This document shows, piece after piece, positions 8,230-17,614 of a DNA stretch of 64,000 nucleotides. This DNA comes from Actinomadura syzygii (GTDB lineage Bacteria > Actinomycetota > Actinomycetes > Streptosporangiales > Streptosporangiaceae). The stretch spans positions 248,001 to 312,000 of the forward strand of contig NZ_VSFF01000014.1 in the NCBI RefSeq assembly GCF_008085905.1, read 5' to 3'. Each line of letters begins with the position of its first letter. Within the stretch, counting starts at the first letter, position 1. The notes below the pieces were generated by a model. That model ran no database searches, was not told where the DNA came from, and saw nothing but the letters and a program-made list of their open reading frames with translations. A program made the translations under genes and the position numbers.

Positions 8230-9183
8230 GTGAAGCTGCTCGTCACCGGAGGCGCCGGCTACATCGGCAGCGTCGTCTCCGCTCTTCTCCTGGAGGCGGG
8301 GCACGAGGTCGTCGTGCTCGACGACCTGTCCACCGGGCACGAGGACGCGGTGCCGGACGGCGCCCGGCTGGTGCGCGGCACGCTCCGCGACACGGCGGCG
8401 GACGTCCTCGCGGGCGCCGGGTTCGACGCCGTCCTGCACTTCGCCGCGAAGTCCCTGGTCGGCGAGTCGGTGCAGAAGCCCGGCCTGTACTGGGACAAGA
8501 ACCTCGGCGAGTCCCTCGCCCTGCTGGACGCGATGCGCGTCGCGGGCGTCCCGCGGATCGTGTTCTCCTCCACGGCCGCGACGTACGGCGAGCCGGAGTC
8601 GACGCCGATCCTGGAGACCGACCCGACCCGTCCGACCAACCCGTACGGGGCGTCGAAGCTGGCGATCGACACGGCCCTCGCCGAGTACGCGCGGCTGCAC
8701 GGCCTCGGCGGGGTCTCGCTGCGGTACTTCAACGTGGCGGGCGCCTACGGGCGGCACGGCGAGCGGCACACGGTCGAGACGCACCTGATCCCGAACGTGC
8801 TGAAGATCGCCCAGGGCGACGGCGACGCCGTGAAGATGTTCGGCGACGACTACCCGACGCCGGACGGGACGTGCGTCCGCGACTACATCCATGTCACCGA
8901 CCTCGGCCGTGCCCACCTGCTCGCGCTGGACGCGGCCGCGCCCGGCTCCCACCAGATCTTCAACCTCGGCAGCGGCACGGGCAACTCCGTCCGCGAGGTC
9001 GTCGAGGCGTGCCGCGAGGTGACCGGCCGCGAGATCCCGGCCGAGGTCGCGCCGCGCCGCGACGGCGACCCGGCGGTGCTGGTCGCCTCGTCCGAGAAGA
9101 TCCGCGCCGAGCTCGGCTGGAAGCCCGAGCGCGACCTGCGCACCATGATCGACGACGCGTGGACGTTCCTGCGCTCCCGCTGA
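8230..9183 (+). CDS. galE: UDP-glucose 4-epimerase
   Basis: Interconverts UDP-galactose and UDP-glucose with bound NAD (Leloir pathway and precursor supply for cell-surface sugars). An extended short-chain dehydrogenase fold is clear: GGAGYIG at 7-13 binds NAD, SST near 113-115 and YGASK at 139-143 supply the catalytic Ser, Tyr and Lys. FNVAGAYG and VRDYIHVTDLGRAH are GalE signatures. Length 317 is normal. The GTG start has GGAGGT six bases upstream, and a TAGCCT at 8180-8185 could be a -10 box. galK overlaps its end, forming a two-gene operon. Confidence 0.96.
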   Translation: MKLLVTGGAGYIGSVVSALLLEAGHEVVVLDDLSTGHEDAVPDGARLVRGTLRDTAADVLAGAGFDAVLHFAAKSLVGESVQKPGLYWDKNLGESLALLDAMRVAGVPRIVFSSTAATYGEPESTPILETDPTRPTNPYGASKLAIDTALAEYARLHGLGGVSLRYFNVAGAYGRHGERHTVETHLIPNVLKIAQGDGDAVKMFGDDYPTPDGTCVRDYIHVTDLGRAHLLALDAAAPGSHQIFNLGSGTGNSVREVVEACREVTGREIPAEVAPRRDGDPAVLVASSEKIRAELGWKPERDLRTMIDDAWTFLRSR

Positions 9184-10343
9184 CCGGGGCGCTCGAAGCG
9201 GCGTTCGCGGAGGCGTTCGGGCGCGCGCCCGAGGGCGTCTGGCGGGCGCCGGGACGGGTGAACCTGATCGGCGAGCACACCGACTACAACGACGGGCTCG
9301 TCCTGCCGTTCGCCATTTCGCGAGGAATCTCGGTGGCGGGGGCGCGGCGCGACGACGGCGTGGTCGAGGTCCGGTCGCGGCAGGCCGCGACGGCGGTGTC
9401 CGCGCCCGTCGACGGCGGGACGGTCGCGTCCGAGGGCTGGCCCGCCGACCGCGCGTGGGCCGCGTACCCGGTCGGCGTCGCGCGGGTGCTGCGCGAGCGC
9501 GGGACGGGCGGCGCGTCCCTGCTGATCGACTCCGACCTGCCGCAGGGCGCGGGCCTCGCGTCGTCGGCGGCGCTGGAATGCGCGACCGCGCTGGCGCTCT
9601 GCGACCTGCACGGGGTGCGGATCGACCGTCCCGAGCTGGCCCGGCTGGCGCAGCGCGCCGAGAACGAGCAGGCCGGAAGCCCCTGCGGACCCATGGACCA
9701 GGCGGCGTCCCTGCTCTGCGAGGCCGGGCACGCGCTGATGCTCGACTGCCGCAGCGGGCTGTCGTCGCGCGTCCCGTTCGACCCGGCCGCCGCCGGGCTG
9801 GCGCTGATCGTCGTCGACACCCGCGCCGCGCACGCGCTGACCGGCGGCGAGTACGGGCGCCGCCGCGCCGAGTGCGAGGAGGCCGCCGCGCTGCTCGGCG
9901 TCCCCGCGCTCCGCGACGTGAAGGACCTGCCCGCCGCGCTCGGGACGCTCCGCGACCCCGTGCTGCGGCGGCGCGTCCAGCACGTGGTGACCGAGAACCA
10001 CCGGGTCGAGGCCGCCGTGGGCCTGCTGCGCGCCGGGGCCGTCGCCGAGCTGGGCGCGATGCTGAACGCCTCGCACCTGTCGCTGCGCGACCAGTTCGAG
10101 GCGTCCTGGCCCGAGGCGGACGCGACCGTCGACGCCGCCCTGCGCGCGGGCGCGCGGGGCGGACGCATGGTCGGCGGCGGGTTCGGCGGGTCGGTGCTCG
10201 TCCTCGCCCCGGCGGGCCGGGCCGACCGGGTGAGGGACGCCGTCGCCGCCGCCTACGATCGGCGCGGCTGGCCGTCCCCCCGGTTCGTCGACGCCGTCCC
10301 GTCCGGGGGCGCGGACCGCCTCAGTCCTCCAGCGCGGCCCTGA
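9159..10343 (+). CDS. galK: galactokinase
   Basis: GHMP kinase that phosphorylates galactose at C1 with ATP. The galactokinase signature GRVNLIGEHTDYNDG lies near the N-terminus, LPQGAGLASSAALECATAL is the GHMP ATP-binding loop, and GRMVGGGFGGSVLVLAP is the C-terminal motif. The start is uncertain because the frame is open far upstream inside galE. GTG 9159, which overlaps galE by 25 bases, gives 394 residues, close to the family norm. No strong ribosome-binding site precedes it, so coupling to galE is likely. The 3' end overlaps the convergent TPR gene by 23 bases. Confidence 0.94.
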   Translation: MDVPALPLTGALEAAFAEAFGRAPEGVWRAPGRVNLIGEHTDYNDGLVLPFAISRGISVAGARRDDGVVEVRSRQAATAVSAPVDGGTVASEGWPADRAWAAYPVGVARVLRERGTGGASLLIDSDLPQGAGLASSAALECATALALCDLHGVRIDRPELARLAQRAENEQAGSPCGPMDQAASLLCEAGHALMLDCRSGLSSRVPFDPAAAGLALIVVDTRAAHALTGGEYGRRRAECEEAAALLGVPALRDVKDLPAALGTLRDPVLRRRVQHVVTENHRVEAAVGLLRAGAVAELGAMLNASHLSLRDQFEASWPEADATVDAALRAGARGGRMVGGGFGGSVLVLAPAGRADRVRDAVAAAYDRRGWPSPRFVDAVPSGGADRLSPPARP

Positions 10344-13029
10344 TGTCGTCGCGGAGGGTCGCGGCCTCCTCGGCGGGGCCGGTCTCGTCCAGGGCGGTGA
10401 AGCCGTCCACGGCGGCGGACGCCTGCTCGGCCGCCTCCTGGAGCCGTCCCGCCTGGGCGAGGATGCGGGCGTGGTCGTAGGACAGGAGCGCCGCCTCCCA
10501 GACGCGGGCGGGCTCGTTGTCGGCGGGCAGCCCGGCGAGCGCGGCACGGGCCGTCTCCGCCGCCGTGACGGCGCCCTCGCGGTCGCCGGTCCACAGCAGG
10601 CACATCGCGTACCGGCGGCGGGTCCGGACGACGCCGTACGGGTCGCCCGCCTTCTCGTACGCGGCGGCCGCCTCGGCGTACCGCTCGGCGGCCTGGACGT
10701 CGCGGTCGAGGTCGGTCAGGACGTCGGCGGCCTCGTTGAGGAAGTGCGCGACGGCGTCGAAACGTCCGGCCTCGGCGGCGTCCTTGGCGAGGGCCTCGAA
10801 CGACACGGCGGCGTCCGCCTCGCGCAGCTCCTTCTGCGCGTGCGCGAGGATCAGGCGGCAGCGGCGCTCGGCGTCGGGGTCGCCCGCGTCCACGAACCCG
10901 GGCAGCGCGGGCAGCGCCTCCTCGGCGGTCTCCGCCGCCTCCAGGTGGCGGCCGGTCGACAGGTAGGCGGCGGCGAGGTCGACCCGCAGGTGGACGGCCC
11001 GCATCGGCATGCCCTCGGCCGTCCAGCCCGCGATGCCCTCGACCAGGTCGGGGATCGCGTCGCCCGGACGGTCCTGGGCCAGCAGCGCCAGGCCCCGCTC
11101 GGTGTGCGCCGCCGCACGCATCGGTGACGGCCCCGCCAGGACGCCGAGCGCCTCGTCGAACAGGGCAAACGTCTCGTCGTCAGCGCCGCCCTCGCGGCGG
11201 GCCAACGTGCGGGCGAGCAGCAGCGCGGGCGCGGCGACCTCCTCCCGGTCCTCGGACCCGCGCGCCGTCTCGGCCGACGTGCGCAGCGCGTCGACCGCGT
11301 CGTCCACCTGCCCGGACATCAGCAGCGCCTGCGCGCGGACGAACCAGTACTCGCCCGCCCGGTCGGCGCCGTCGCCGTCCAGAACCGCCCGGTCGAGCAC
11401 GGCGAGCGCCTCGGCGGGCCGCTCAAGCTCCACGTGCGCGGTCGCGAGGCGGAGGAGCGTGCTGATCGCGTCGCCCTCCCCCGTCGGGTTCGCCGCGAAG
11501 TACTCGGCGGCGGCGGCCATGTCGGCGAGGCCGCGCCCCTCGCCCGCCTTCGCGCGCATCGCGCCGAGACGGCTGAGCACTCGGTGCCGGTTCGCCTCGT
11601 CGCCCAGCTCCTCGAACAGCGCGAACGCCCGCTCCCAGCAGTCGACGGCGGCCTCATCGCGGTTGGCCACGGCGTGCTGGACGCCTTCGCCGTCCAGGCG
11701 GCGGGCCCGCTGGAGCGGCGTCGGCTCCGCCGTCTCCGCGAGGGCGTCGAACCGCCGCCACGCCGCCATCGCGCGGTCCAGGCCGGGACGGTTGCGCCGC
11801 GCGTCGGCGATGTCGAGCAGCGCGTCGAAGTCGCCGATCGAGGCGATGTCGTCGCCGGGCTCGCCCGGCGAGACGGTCTCCGGCTTCGGCGCGGGCGCCG
11901 GACGCCGGTGGTGCGCGGCCAGCGGGACGTAGTCGAAGACCTCCTCGCCCGCCAGCGTCGCGCGCACCTTGTCGCCCTGGCAGGACGTCCCGTTGCGGGC
12001 GTCGAACCGGGCCGCCAGCTCCGTCGCGCGCCCGGCCAGCTCGGCCCGCAGCTCCGGCACCGGCACGTCCGTGGCCGGGCCGTCCTGGGCGGCGCGCCGC
12101 CGGACGGTCAGCCCGCCGTGCCCCGCCGCCTCCACCCGCGCGAGGACGAGCGCCGCAGCCGCGCAGAACTCCATCTCCGCGTGCGTGCTCGGCGCCTTGT
12201 CGAGCCACCCGACGTGCCGCTGGAGGATCTCCAGCCCGCGCGCCTCGTTGCCGGTGACCGCGCAGAACTCCAGGTGCTCGGCGATGTCGCCGAGGTCGGC
12301 GAGGCGCCCGCGGTGCACGCGGTAGGCGCGGCGGTGCGCGTCGGCGGCCTGCTCGGCGCGGTCCGTCCGCAGGTAGACGGGCAGGAGCGTCGTCTGCATC
12401 GACTGCGGCTGCTCGTTGCAGGACAGCTGCGCGCTCAGCACCGGCGCCGCCACCTCGAACGCCTCCTCGTACCGGCCGGCCTCCACCAGATGGCGGGCCA
12501 TGCCGGTCGGATCGCAGCCCTCGCAGTCGGACAGCTCGTCCCGCTCGGCCGCGCGCCACTTGGTGTACCACTCGTCCGCCGAGCCGTCGCCGACGTGCCG
12601 CGCCACGATGTTGCGGTAGTGGTAGACCGCCTGGAGGCTGTGCCCACCCGCCTTGTAGCGGCGCTCCATGTCGTCCAGGACGGCGTAGGCTCGGTCGAGC
12701 GGGATCTCCGGGAACAGGGTCAGCGAGCTGACGGCCGCCTTCATCTGCCACATCAGGCCGTGCGTCTCGTCGAACCGGGCCGGGTCGCGGTCGTGGTCGG
12801 CGAGCGTCCGGCTGAACGTCGCGAACGCCTTCAGGGGCTCGCCGCCGTACCGGTACGCGTTGGTCAGCCTGACCCGGACCTGGAACGCCAGGACCTCGTC
12901 GCCCGCCGCCTCCGCGCGGCGGAGCGCGTCCTCGACGAGGACGGTCCTGGCCTCGCCGTAGGGCAGTTCCGCCGCCCGCCCCATCAGGGCGGCGACGTCC
13001 TCGCTGGGATCGCTGGAATCGCTGGTCAC
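10321..13029 (-). CDS. large tetratricopeptide-repeat protein, partner of HSP90-family ATPase
   Basis: A 902-residue, almost wholly helical protein made of TPR-like repeats from end to end, for example ALAVLDRAVLDGDGADRAGEYWFVRAQALLMSG and AAERYAEAAAAYEKAGDPYGVVRTRRRYA. No enzymatic domain, signal peptide or membrane helix is evident. The N-terminal third carries several cysteines, including CEGCDPTGM and a later CNEQPQ. The GTG start overlaps the HSP90 stop by one base (TAGTG) with GGAGG upstream, so the two proteins are made together. TPR proteins are the classical co-chaperones of HSP90, which makes a physical complex a reasonable inference. The pair follows the trypsin-NB-ARC gene on the same strand. 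The conserved HSP90 C-terminal EEVD-type docking tail is not present. Confidence 0.88.
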   Translation of the reverse strand: MTSDSSDPSEDVAALMGRAAELPYGEARTVLVEDALRRAEAAGDEVLAFQVRVRLTNAYRYGGEPLKAFATFSRTLADHDRDPARFDETHGLMWQMKAAVSSLTLFPEIPLDRAYAVLDDMERRYKAGGHSLQAVYHYRNIVARHVGDGSADEWYTKWRAAERDELSDCEGCDPTGMARHLVEAGRYEEAFEVAAPVLSAQLSCNEQPQSMQTTLLPVYLRTDRAEQAADAHRRAYRVHRGRLADLGDIAEHLEFCAVTGNEARGLEILQRHVGWLDKAPSTHAEMEFCAAAALVLARVEAAGHGGLTVRRRAAQDGPATDVPVPELRAELAGRATELAARFDARNGTSCQGDKVRATLAGEEVFDYVPLAAHHRRPAPAPKPETVSPGEPGDDIASIGDFDALLDIADARRNRPGLDRAMAAWRRFDALAETAEPTPLQRARRLDGEGVQHAVANRDEAAVDCWERAFALFEELGDEANRHRVLSRLGAMRAKAGEGRGLADMAAAAEYFAANPTGEGDAISTLLRLATAHVELERPAEALAVLDRAVLDGDGADRAGEYWFVRAQALLMSGQVDDAVDALRTSAETARGSEDREEVAAPALLLARTLARREGGADDETFALFDEALGVLAGPSPMRAAAHTERGLALLAQDRPGDAIPDLVEGIAGWTAEGMPMRAVHLRVDLAAAYLSTGRHLEAAETAEEALPALPGFVDAGDPDAERRCRLILAHAQKELREADAAVSFEALAKDAAEAGRFDAVAHFLNEAADVLTDLDRDVQAAERYAEAAAAYEKAGDPYGVVRTRRRYAMCLLWTGDREGAVTAAETARAALAGLPADNEPARVWEAALLSYDHARILAQAGRLQEAAEQASAAVDGFTALDETGPAEEAATLRDDIRAALED

Positions 13030-14858
13030 TAGGGAGCCTCCGGGGGGTGCACGGCCCATTCCAGCAGGCCGATGAAGGAACGGTTCAGCACCGCCGTGTC
13101 GGCGGGCCGCAGCGGATGGTGGCCGAGGAGCAGCGCCTGCCCGTAGAGCGCCTGGACGGCCAGCTCCACCAGCTCGGTCCGGGCGGTCGTCTCCGCACCG
13201 GCGCCGGGCCCGCCGACGCCGGGCCCGCCGACGCCGAGGGACGTGACGCGCCGCGCCAGCGGGTTCCGGTAGTTCAGCACCAGTTGCGGACGCTCCACCC
13301 CGGCGCTCGCGCCGACCGCGCCGAGGACGTCGGCCCACAGCTCGTTCGCCTCCTCCCGCGCGCGCTTGAGCTCCTCGCGGAACTGCGCGTCGCGGCTGGT
13401 CAGGAACAGCGCGGGCAGCGACGCCGGGTCGAACTCGCGGACGACGATCTCGCAGCCGAGCCGCTCCACCGCGCGCTGCGCCGCCGCGATGAACGGCCGC
13501 AGCGCCAGCTCCGTCGCCGGGTCCAGGACGCCGAACGTCGTGGTCAGCTCGGCCGCCTCCAGCCGGGACAGCCGGATGTCCGGGTCCAGGTCGGGCAGCC
13601 GCTCGATGATCTCGGTGTCGTGGACGTAGCCGCCGTTGACTAGCCCGACGCCCTGCGCGCCCGCCACCGCCGACAGCCGGCGGAACTCCTCCACGCTCGC
13701 GGTGTAGCGGCCGTCCGGGTGGCGGCGGCGGAACTCGCGCAGCGTCATCGGACCGGCGGACGTCTCGTAGTCCAGCCACCGGTCGACGATCCGCAGCATC
13801 TCGTCGTCGTGCAGCGCCATCGCCTTCACGCCGAGCTGGTGCAGCCGCAGGAACGCCCGCAGCCGGGCCGGATCGGTCTCGGCGAGCTTCACGAGCCACT
13901 GCCGCAGCGCGCCGCCGAGGCCCTGCCGCGCCGAGTCGAGCAGCTCGTCCTCGTAGAGGGCCTCGCGGCTCGCGGTCGGGCGCAGCTCGCCCGCGTCCAC
14001 GACGCAGCGCACGAAGAACGCCCACTCGGGCAGCAGCCCCTCCACGCCCTCGGCCAGCAGCATCCGCTTCAGGTACACGCGGTGGGACGCGCGGGCCGCC
14101 GGGGACACCGGGTCGGGCAGGATGAACGCCACGCCCGTCAGGCCCGCCTCGGGCACCTCCAGGTCGACGACGTCGAACGGCACGAAGCCGTAGAGGTCTT
14201 CGCAGTACCGCTCCAGCGCGCGGCGGCGCGACGCCGGGTCGCGGTGCCGCACCTGCCAGGGCGGGCCGTCGCCGGTGATCGGCACGCCGTCCACGACCAG
14301 CTCGACGGGGAGCAGCGAGCCGTAGACGCGGGCCAGCTCGGCCACGACCGGCGGGCTCAGCAGCTCCGCCGACCCCGGACGGGCCCGCAGCGTGACCGTC
14401 GTGCCGGGCTCGTCGCGCTCGCCGGGCTCGACCCGGTAGCTGCCCTCGGAACGGCCCGTCCAGCGGACCGCGCCCTGCCCATTACTAGGGCCCCGCGCTG
14501 ACTTCGTCACGACCTCGATCTCGTCCGCGACGAGGAACGCCGACAGCAGGCCGATGCCGAACTGGCCGAGGAAGTCGTGCCGGGCGAAGCCCAGCTCGTC
14601 CCGCTTGGACGACCTTCCGATCGTCGCGAGCAGCGTGTGCACCTCGTCGGTGGTCAGCCCGATGCCGTCGTCGTGGACGCGGAGCGTCCCGCCCGAGGTC
14701 TCGATCTCGACCCGGCCGCCGTCGCCGCCGCGCGCGGTTATCGCGTCCACCGCGTTCTGCAGCAGTTCCCGCAGGTAGACCCGCGGGCTCGCGTAGAGAT
14801 GCCGGCTCAGCAGATCCACCACGCCGCGTAGATCGACCTGGAATGCCTGTTCCGCCAC
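13029..14858 (-). CDS. HSP90-family ATPase (HtpG-like)
   Basis: A 609-residue GHKL-ATPase chaperone of the HSP90 family. ATP-binding motifs are in place: ELLQNAVDA (Glu and Asn of the N-box), VHDDGIGLT (G1 box) and GQFGIGLLSAFLVAD (lid and G2). The middle domain contains YLKRMLLAEGVEGLLPEW and RPTASREALYEDE. The C-terminal part is divergent, carries a Gly/Val/Pro repeat insertion (GVGGPGVGGPGAG), and lacks an MEEVD tail. GTG 14858 has GGAGG seven bases upstream and matches the start of the conserved domain, so I prefer it to 14894. It is coupled to the downstream TPR gene. A TAGGGT hexamer on the minus strand about 50 bases upstream might be its own -10 box; the upstream gene ends 118 bases away. 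Confidence 0.93.
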   Translation of the reverse strand: MAEQAFQVDLRGVVDLLSRHLYASPRVYLRELLQNAVDAITARGGDGGRVEIETSGGTLRVHDDGIGLTTDEVHTLLATIGRSSKRDELGFARHDFLGQFGIGLLSAFLVADEIEVVTKSARGPSNGQGAVRWTGRSEGSYRVEPGERDEPGTTVTLRARPGSAELLSPPVVAELARVYGSLLPVELVVDGVPITGDGPPWQVRHRDPASRRRALERYCEDLYGFVPFDVVDLEVPEAGLTGVAFILPDPVSPAARASHRVYLKRMLLAEGVEGLLPEWAFFVRCVVDAGELRPTASREALYEDELLDSARQGLGGALRQWLVKLAETDPARLRAFLRLHQLGVKAMALHDDEMLRIVDRWLDYETSAGPMTLREFRRRHPDGRYTASVEEFRRLSAVAGAQGVGLVNGGYVHDTEIIERLPDLDPDIRLSRLEAAELTTTFGVLDPATELALRPFIAAAQRAVERLGCEIVVREFDPASLPALFLTSRDAQFREELKRAREEANELWADVLGAVGASAGVERPQLVLNYRNPLARRVTSLGVGGPGVGGPGAGAETTARTELVELAVQALYGQALLLGHHPLRPADTAVLNRSFIGLLEWAVHPPEAP

Positions 14859-14976
14859 GGGCGCGCCTCCCCGATCACCTTTCTTGGCGATCACACCCTA
14901 GCGACCGATACCGACGCACACAGATCATTTGCAGCCTTGACCGACCGGACCCTGCGAAGGATTCCGAGGCCGGGCG

Positions 14977-17613
14977 CTAGCCCTCTGCGGGGAGGTCCGC
15001 GAGGCGTTCCCGCACTTCGCGGACCCTGCTCGGGGCGTCGATGTCGATGAGCAGATCGAGCGCCTCGGAGTACGCGGTCCGGGCATCGGAAGGACGTCCG
15101 GCATGGCGGTGGACGTCGCCCAGAATGGTGAGCATCGTGGCCAGCCCGGCTTTCCTGCTCTCGGTCTCGCGGTGGAAGGCGACGGCGGGTCCGAGCACGT
15201 CCACGGCGTCGGCGTACCGGCCGAGACCGTCGTAGGCCAGCGCCAGATGCCAGGCGCACCAGACGACCTCGTCGCGGTCGCCGCGCCGCTCGCCCATCGC
15301 CATCGCGTGCTCCAGGACGCGGGCCGCGTCCGCGTACCGGCCGAGCTGGCGATGCGCGTCGGCGATGTGCGCGGCGAGCCAGATCTCGCCCGCCGCGTCG
15401 TCCCGGGCCCGGTAGATGGCCTGCGCCTCGGCGTAGCGGTCGAGGGCCCGCTCCGGCTGGTCGAGATCGCATTGGAAGTCGCCGAAGTGGACCAGCACCC
15501 ACGCCTCCTTGCCGGGATCGTCCATGGAGCGGACGACCTCGAGCGCCCGCTCGTACAGCGGCGGGGCCTCGTCCCCGCGCCCGAGGATCCGGCGGGCCTC
15601 CGCGAGGTGGATCAGCGATCCCAGTTCGGCCGGGGCGTCCCCGAGGCGTCGCGCCGCCGCCACGGCGAGGTCCTTGACCGCCTCCATCTCCTCCCAGTGG
15701 GCGCGGTAGAACAGCAGGCCGTAGAGCGACTCCGCCATTCCGACGACGAACTCGTCCTCCCCGGCGTCGGCGGCGGCGCGGAGGTTCGCCTGCACGTTGA
15801 GGGACTCGTCGGCGAACCACGCGATGGCCTCCTCCGGGGGCTGCTCGTGCGCGCCGGGCCGCGACATCCAGTCGTGCAGCATTTCGCCGTACCAGGCGAG
15901 CGAGCGCCGGAACGCGTCGCGCCGGTCGGACGGCGACTCCTCGTCCGCCAGGCGCTCCTTCGCGTACAGCCGGAGGAGGTCGTGGAGCCGGTAGCGGTCC
16001 TCGCCCGAGACCTCGGCCAGATGGCGGTCGGTCAGCTCGCCGAGCATGCGCTCGGCGTCCTCGTCGTCGACATCGGCGGCGCGGGCGACCACCGCCGCGG
16101 TGAAGTCCCCGCCCGCGAGGACGCCCAGATGGCGGAAGAGCCGCGCCGTGTCGGGCCGCAGGGACCGGTAGCTGAGTTCGAAGCTGCCGCGCACCCCCCT
16201 GTCCTCACCTTCGAGGCGGGAAATACGCCGGGTCTCGTCCATGAGGGCGGAAAGATAGCGCGCCAGCGATCCGCGGCGCATCACGAGCTGGGCGCCCGCG
16301 ATGCGGATCGCCAGCGGAAGCCCGGCCAGGAGTTCGACGATCCGCTCCGCGGACGGCCGGTCGGCGGCCACGGCCCCGGGGCCGACGATCCGCTCGAACA
16401 GCCGGAGCCCGTCCGGATCGGGCAGCGGTTCCAGGCGGAGCCGGTCGGCGCCGTCCACCGAGGCCAGCGTGCTGCGGCTGGTCACGATCACCGCCGTGCC
16501 GGGCGACTCGGGCAGCAGCGGCTCGGCCTGCCGCGCCTCGGACACGTTGTCGAGCAGCAGCAGGCTCGGGCCCCGCCGCAACCGCTTCTGGTACTCGATC
16601 CGCCGCAGCCTCGGCTCGCGCGGCAGCTCGTCGCCGGACACCTCGAACGCCGCCAGCACCTCGACCATGGCCGCGTCGGCGGTGGGGGCGGCGGCGACGT
16701 CCACCCGGATCCGCGCGTGCGTGAACGTGGCGGCGAGCCGGTGCCCCAACTCGTTGGCCAGCTCGGTCTTCCCGACGCCCGCCATGCCGTGCAGGACGAC
16801 GAGCGGGCACGTCTCGGTCAGCCGGTCGGTGAGCAGGGCCTTCGCTCTCGCGATCGTCTCGTCCCGGTCGGTGAAGTCCGGCAGCGACCGCCGGAGATTC
16901 GTGTGCCCGGACGAGAGCGCGGCGGTTGGGCGCGGAAGATCGACGAGCGCGTCCAGGCCGAGGTCACGACCCCAGGGCGTGCCCCGGGCGGCGTCCGCCC
17001 AGCGGTCCAGCGGGACGACGGTGAGCACCGAGTTCCCCTGGGCCGCGTGGTGCTCCGACACCACGCCCACGGCGAACGCGCCGCCCGCCTGGTCTTCGGC
17101 GAACACGACGGCGCCGGACATCCCCTGCCATTCGCTCAGCCCCCGCCCGCCCACCGGACGGGGCATCGACCTGCTGCGCAGCTCCAGCAGGTTCGCGCGC
17201 AGGTTGGAACCCGTGGGGATCTCGCCGTCCACCTGGGCGCTCTCGCGGAGCCGGACGGTCCCCGGCTGCCGCTCGCGCTCCTTCCACCGGGGGTAGCCGA
17301 TCGTCCAGCAGGGGGCGAGGACGCTCGTCCGCGACCGGTCGACGCGGGCGAACCGGACCGGGCTGACGTCGACCGGCGGCGGGTCTCCGCTCACCGCCAG
17401 GAGGGCGATGTCTCCGGCCTCGTCGATCATGACCGGCTCGGCCGGATGCTCCGACTCGTCGAGCAGCCGGACGAGCAGGACCCCGGCGTCCAGGACGTTG
17501 TGCGCCGCCGACAGCACCCACCGGCGGCCGACCAGGAAGCCGGAACCGACCGTCCACCGGTCGCCGGGGCCGCGCCGCAGGACCTCGACGGCGCGGTCGG
17601 TGAGCTCGGGCAT
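14977..17613 (-). CDS. trypsin-like protease / NB-ARC NTPase / TPR fusion (STAND-type)
   Basis: An 878-residue cytoplasmic multidomain protein. Residues about 1-205 form a trypsin-like domain with an intact triad: His38 (SAAHNV), Asp68 (EAGDIALL) and Ser166 (GMSGAVV). Residues about 245-540 are an NB-ARC/STAND NTPase with P-loop GMAGVGKT (276-283), Walker B LLLLDNV, LLAGLPLAIRIAG and a winged-helix part ending YRLHDLLRLYAKERLA. The C-terminal third (about 590-870) is TPR repeats, the usual sensor. No signal peptide is present. This resembles NLR-type receptors that activate an effector by oligomerising; here the effector would be the protease. The ATG is one base after the stop of the Trypco2-like gene, so the two are co-translated. 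Target and trigger are unknown. Confidence 0.93.
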   Translation of the reverse strand: MPELTDRAVEVLRRGPGDRWTVGSGFLVGRRWVLSAAHNVLDAGVLLVRLLDESEHPAEPVMIDEAGDIALLAVSGDPPPVDVSPVRFARVDRSRTSVLAPCWTIGYPRWKERERQPGTVRLRESAQVDGEIPTGSNLRANLLELRSRSMPRPVGGRGLSEWQGMSGAVVFAEDQAGGAFAVGVVSEHHAAQGNSVLTVVPLDRWADAARGTPWGRDLGLDALVDLPRPTAALSSGHTNLRRSLPDFTDRDETIARAKALLTDRLTETCPLVVLHGMAGVGKTELANELGHRLAATFTHARIRVDVAAAPTADAAMVEVLAAFEVSGDELPREPRLRRIEYQKRLRRGPSLLLLDNVSEARQAEPLLPESPGTAVIVTSRSTLASVDGADRLRLEPLPDPDGLRLFERIVGPGAVAADRPSAERIVELLAGLPLAIRIAGAQLVMRRGSLARYLSALMDETRRISRLEGEDRGVRGSFELSYRSLRPDTARLFRHLGVLAGGDFTAAVVARAADVDDEDAERMLGELTDRHLAEVSGEDRYRLHDLLRLYAKERLADEESPSDRRDAFRRSLAWYGEMLHDWMSRPGAHEQPPEEAIAWFADESLNVQANLRAAADAGEDEFVVGMAESLYGLLFYRAHWEEMEAVKDLAVAAARRLGDAPAELGSLIHLAEARRILGRGDEAPPLYERALEVVRSMDDPGKEAWVLVHFGDFQCDLDQPERALDRYAEAQAIYRARDDAAGEIWLAAHIADAHRQLGRYADAARVLEHAMAMGERRGDRDEVVWCAWHLALAYDGLGRYADAVDVLGPAVAFHRETESRKAGLATMLTILGDVHRHAGRPSDARTAYSEALDLLIDIDAPSRVREVRERLADLPAEG

Positions 17614-17614
17614 C

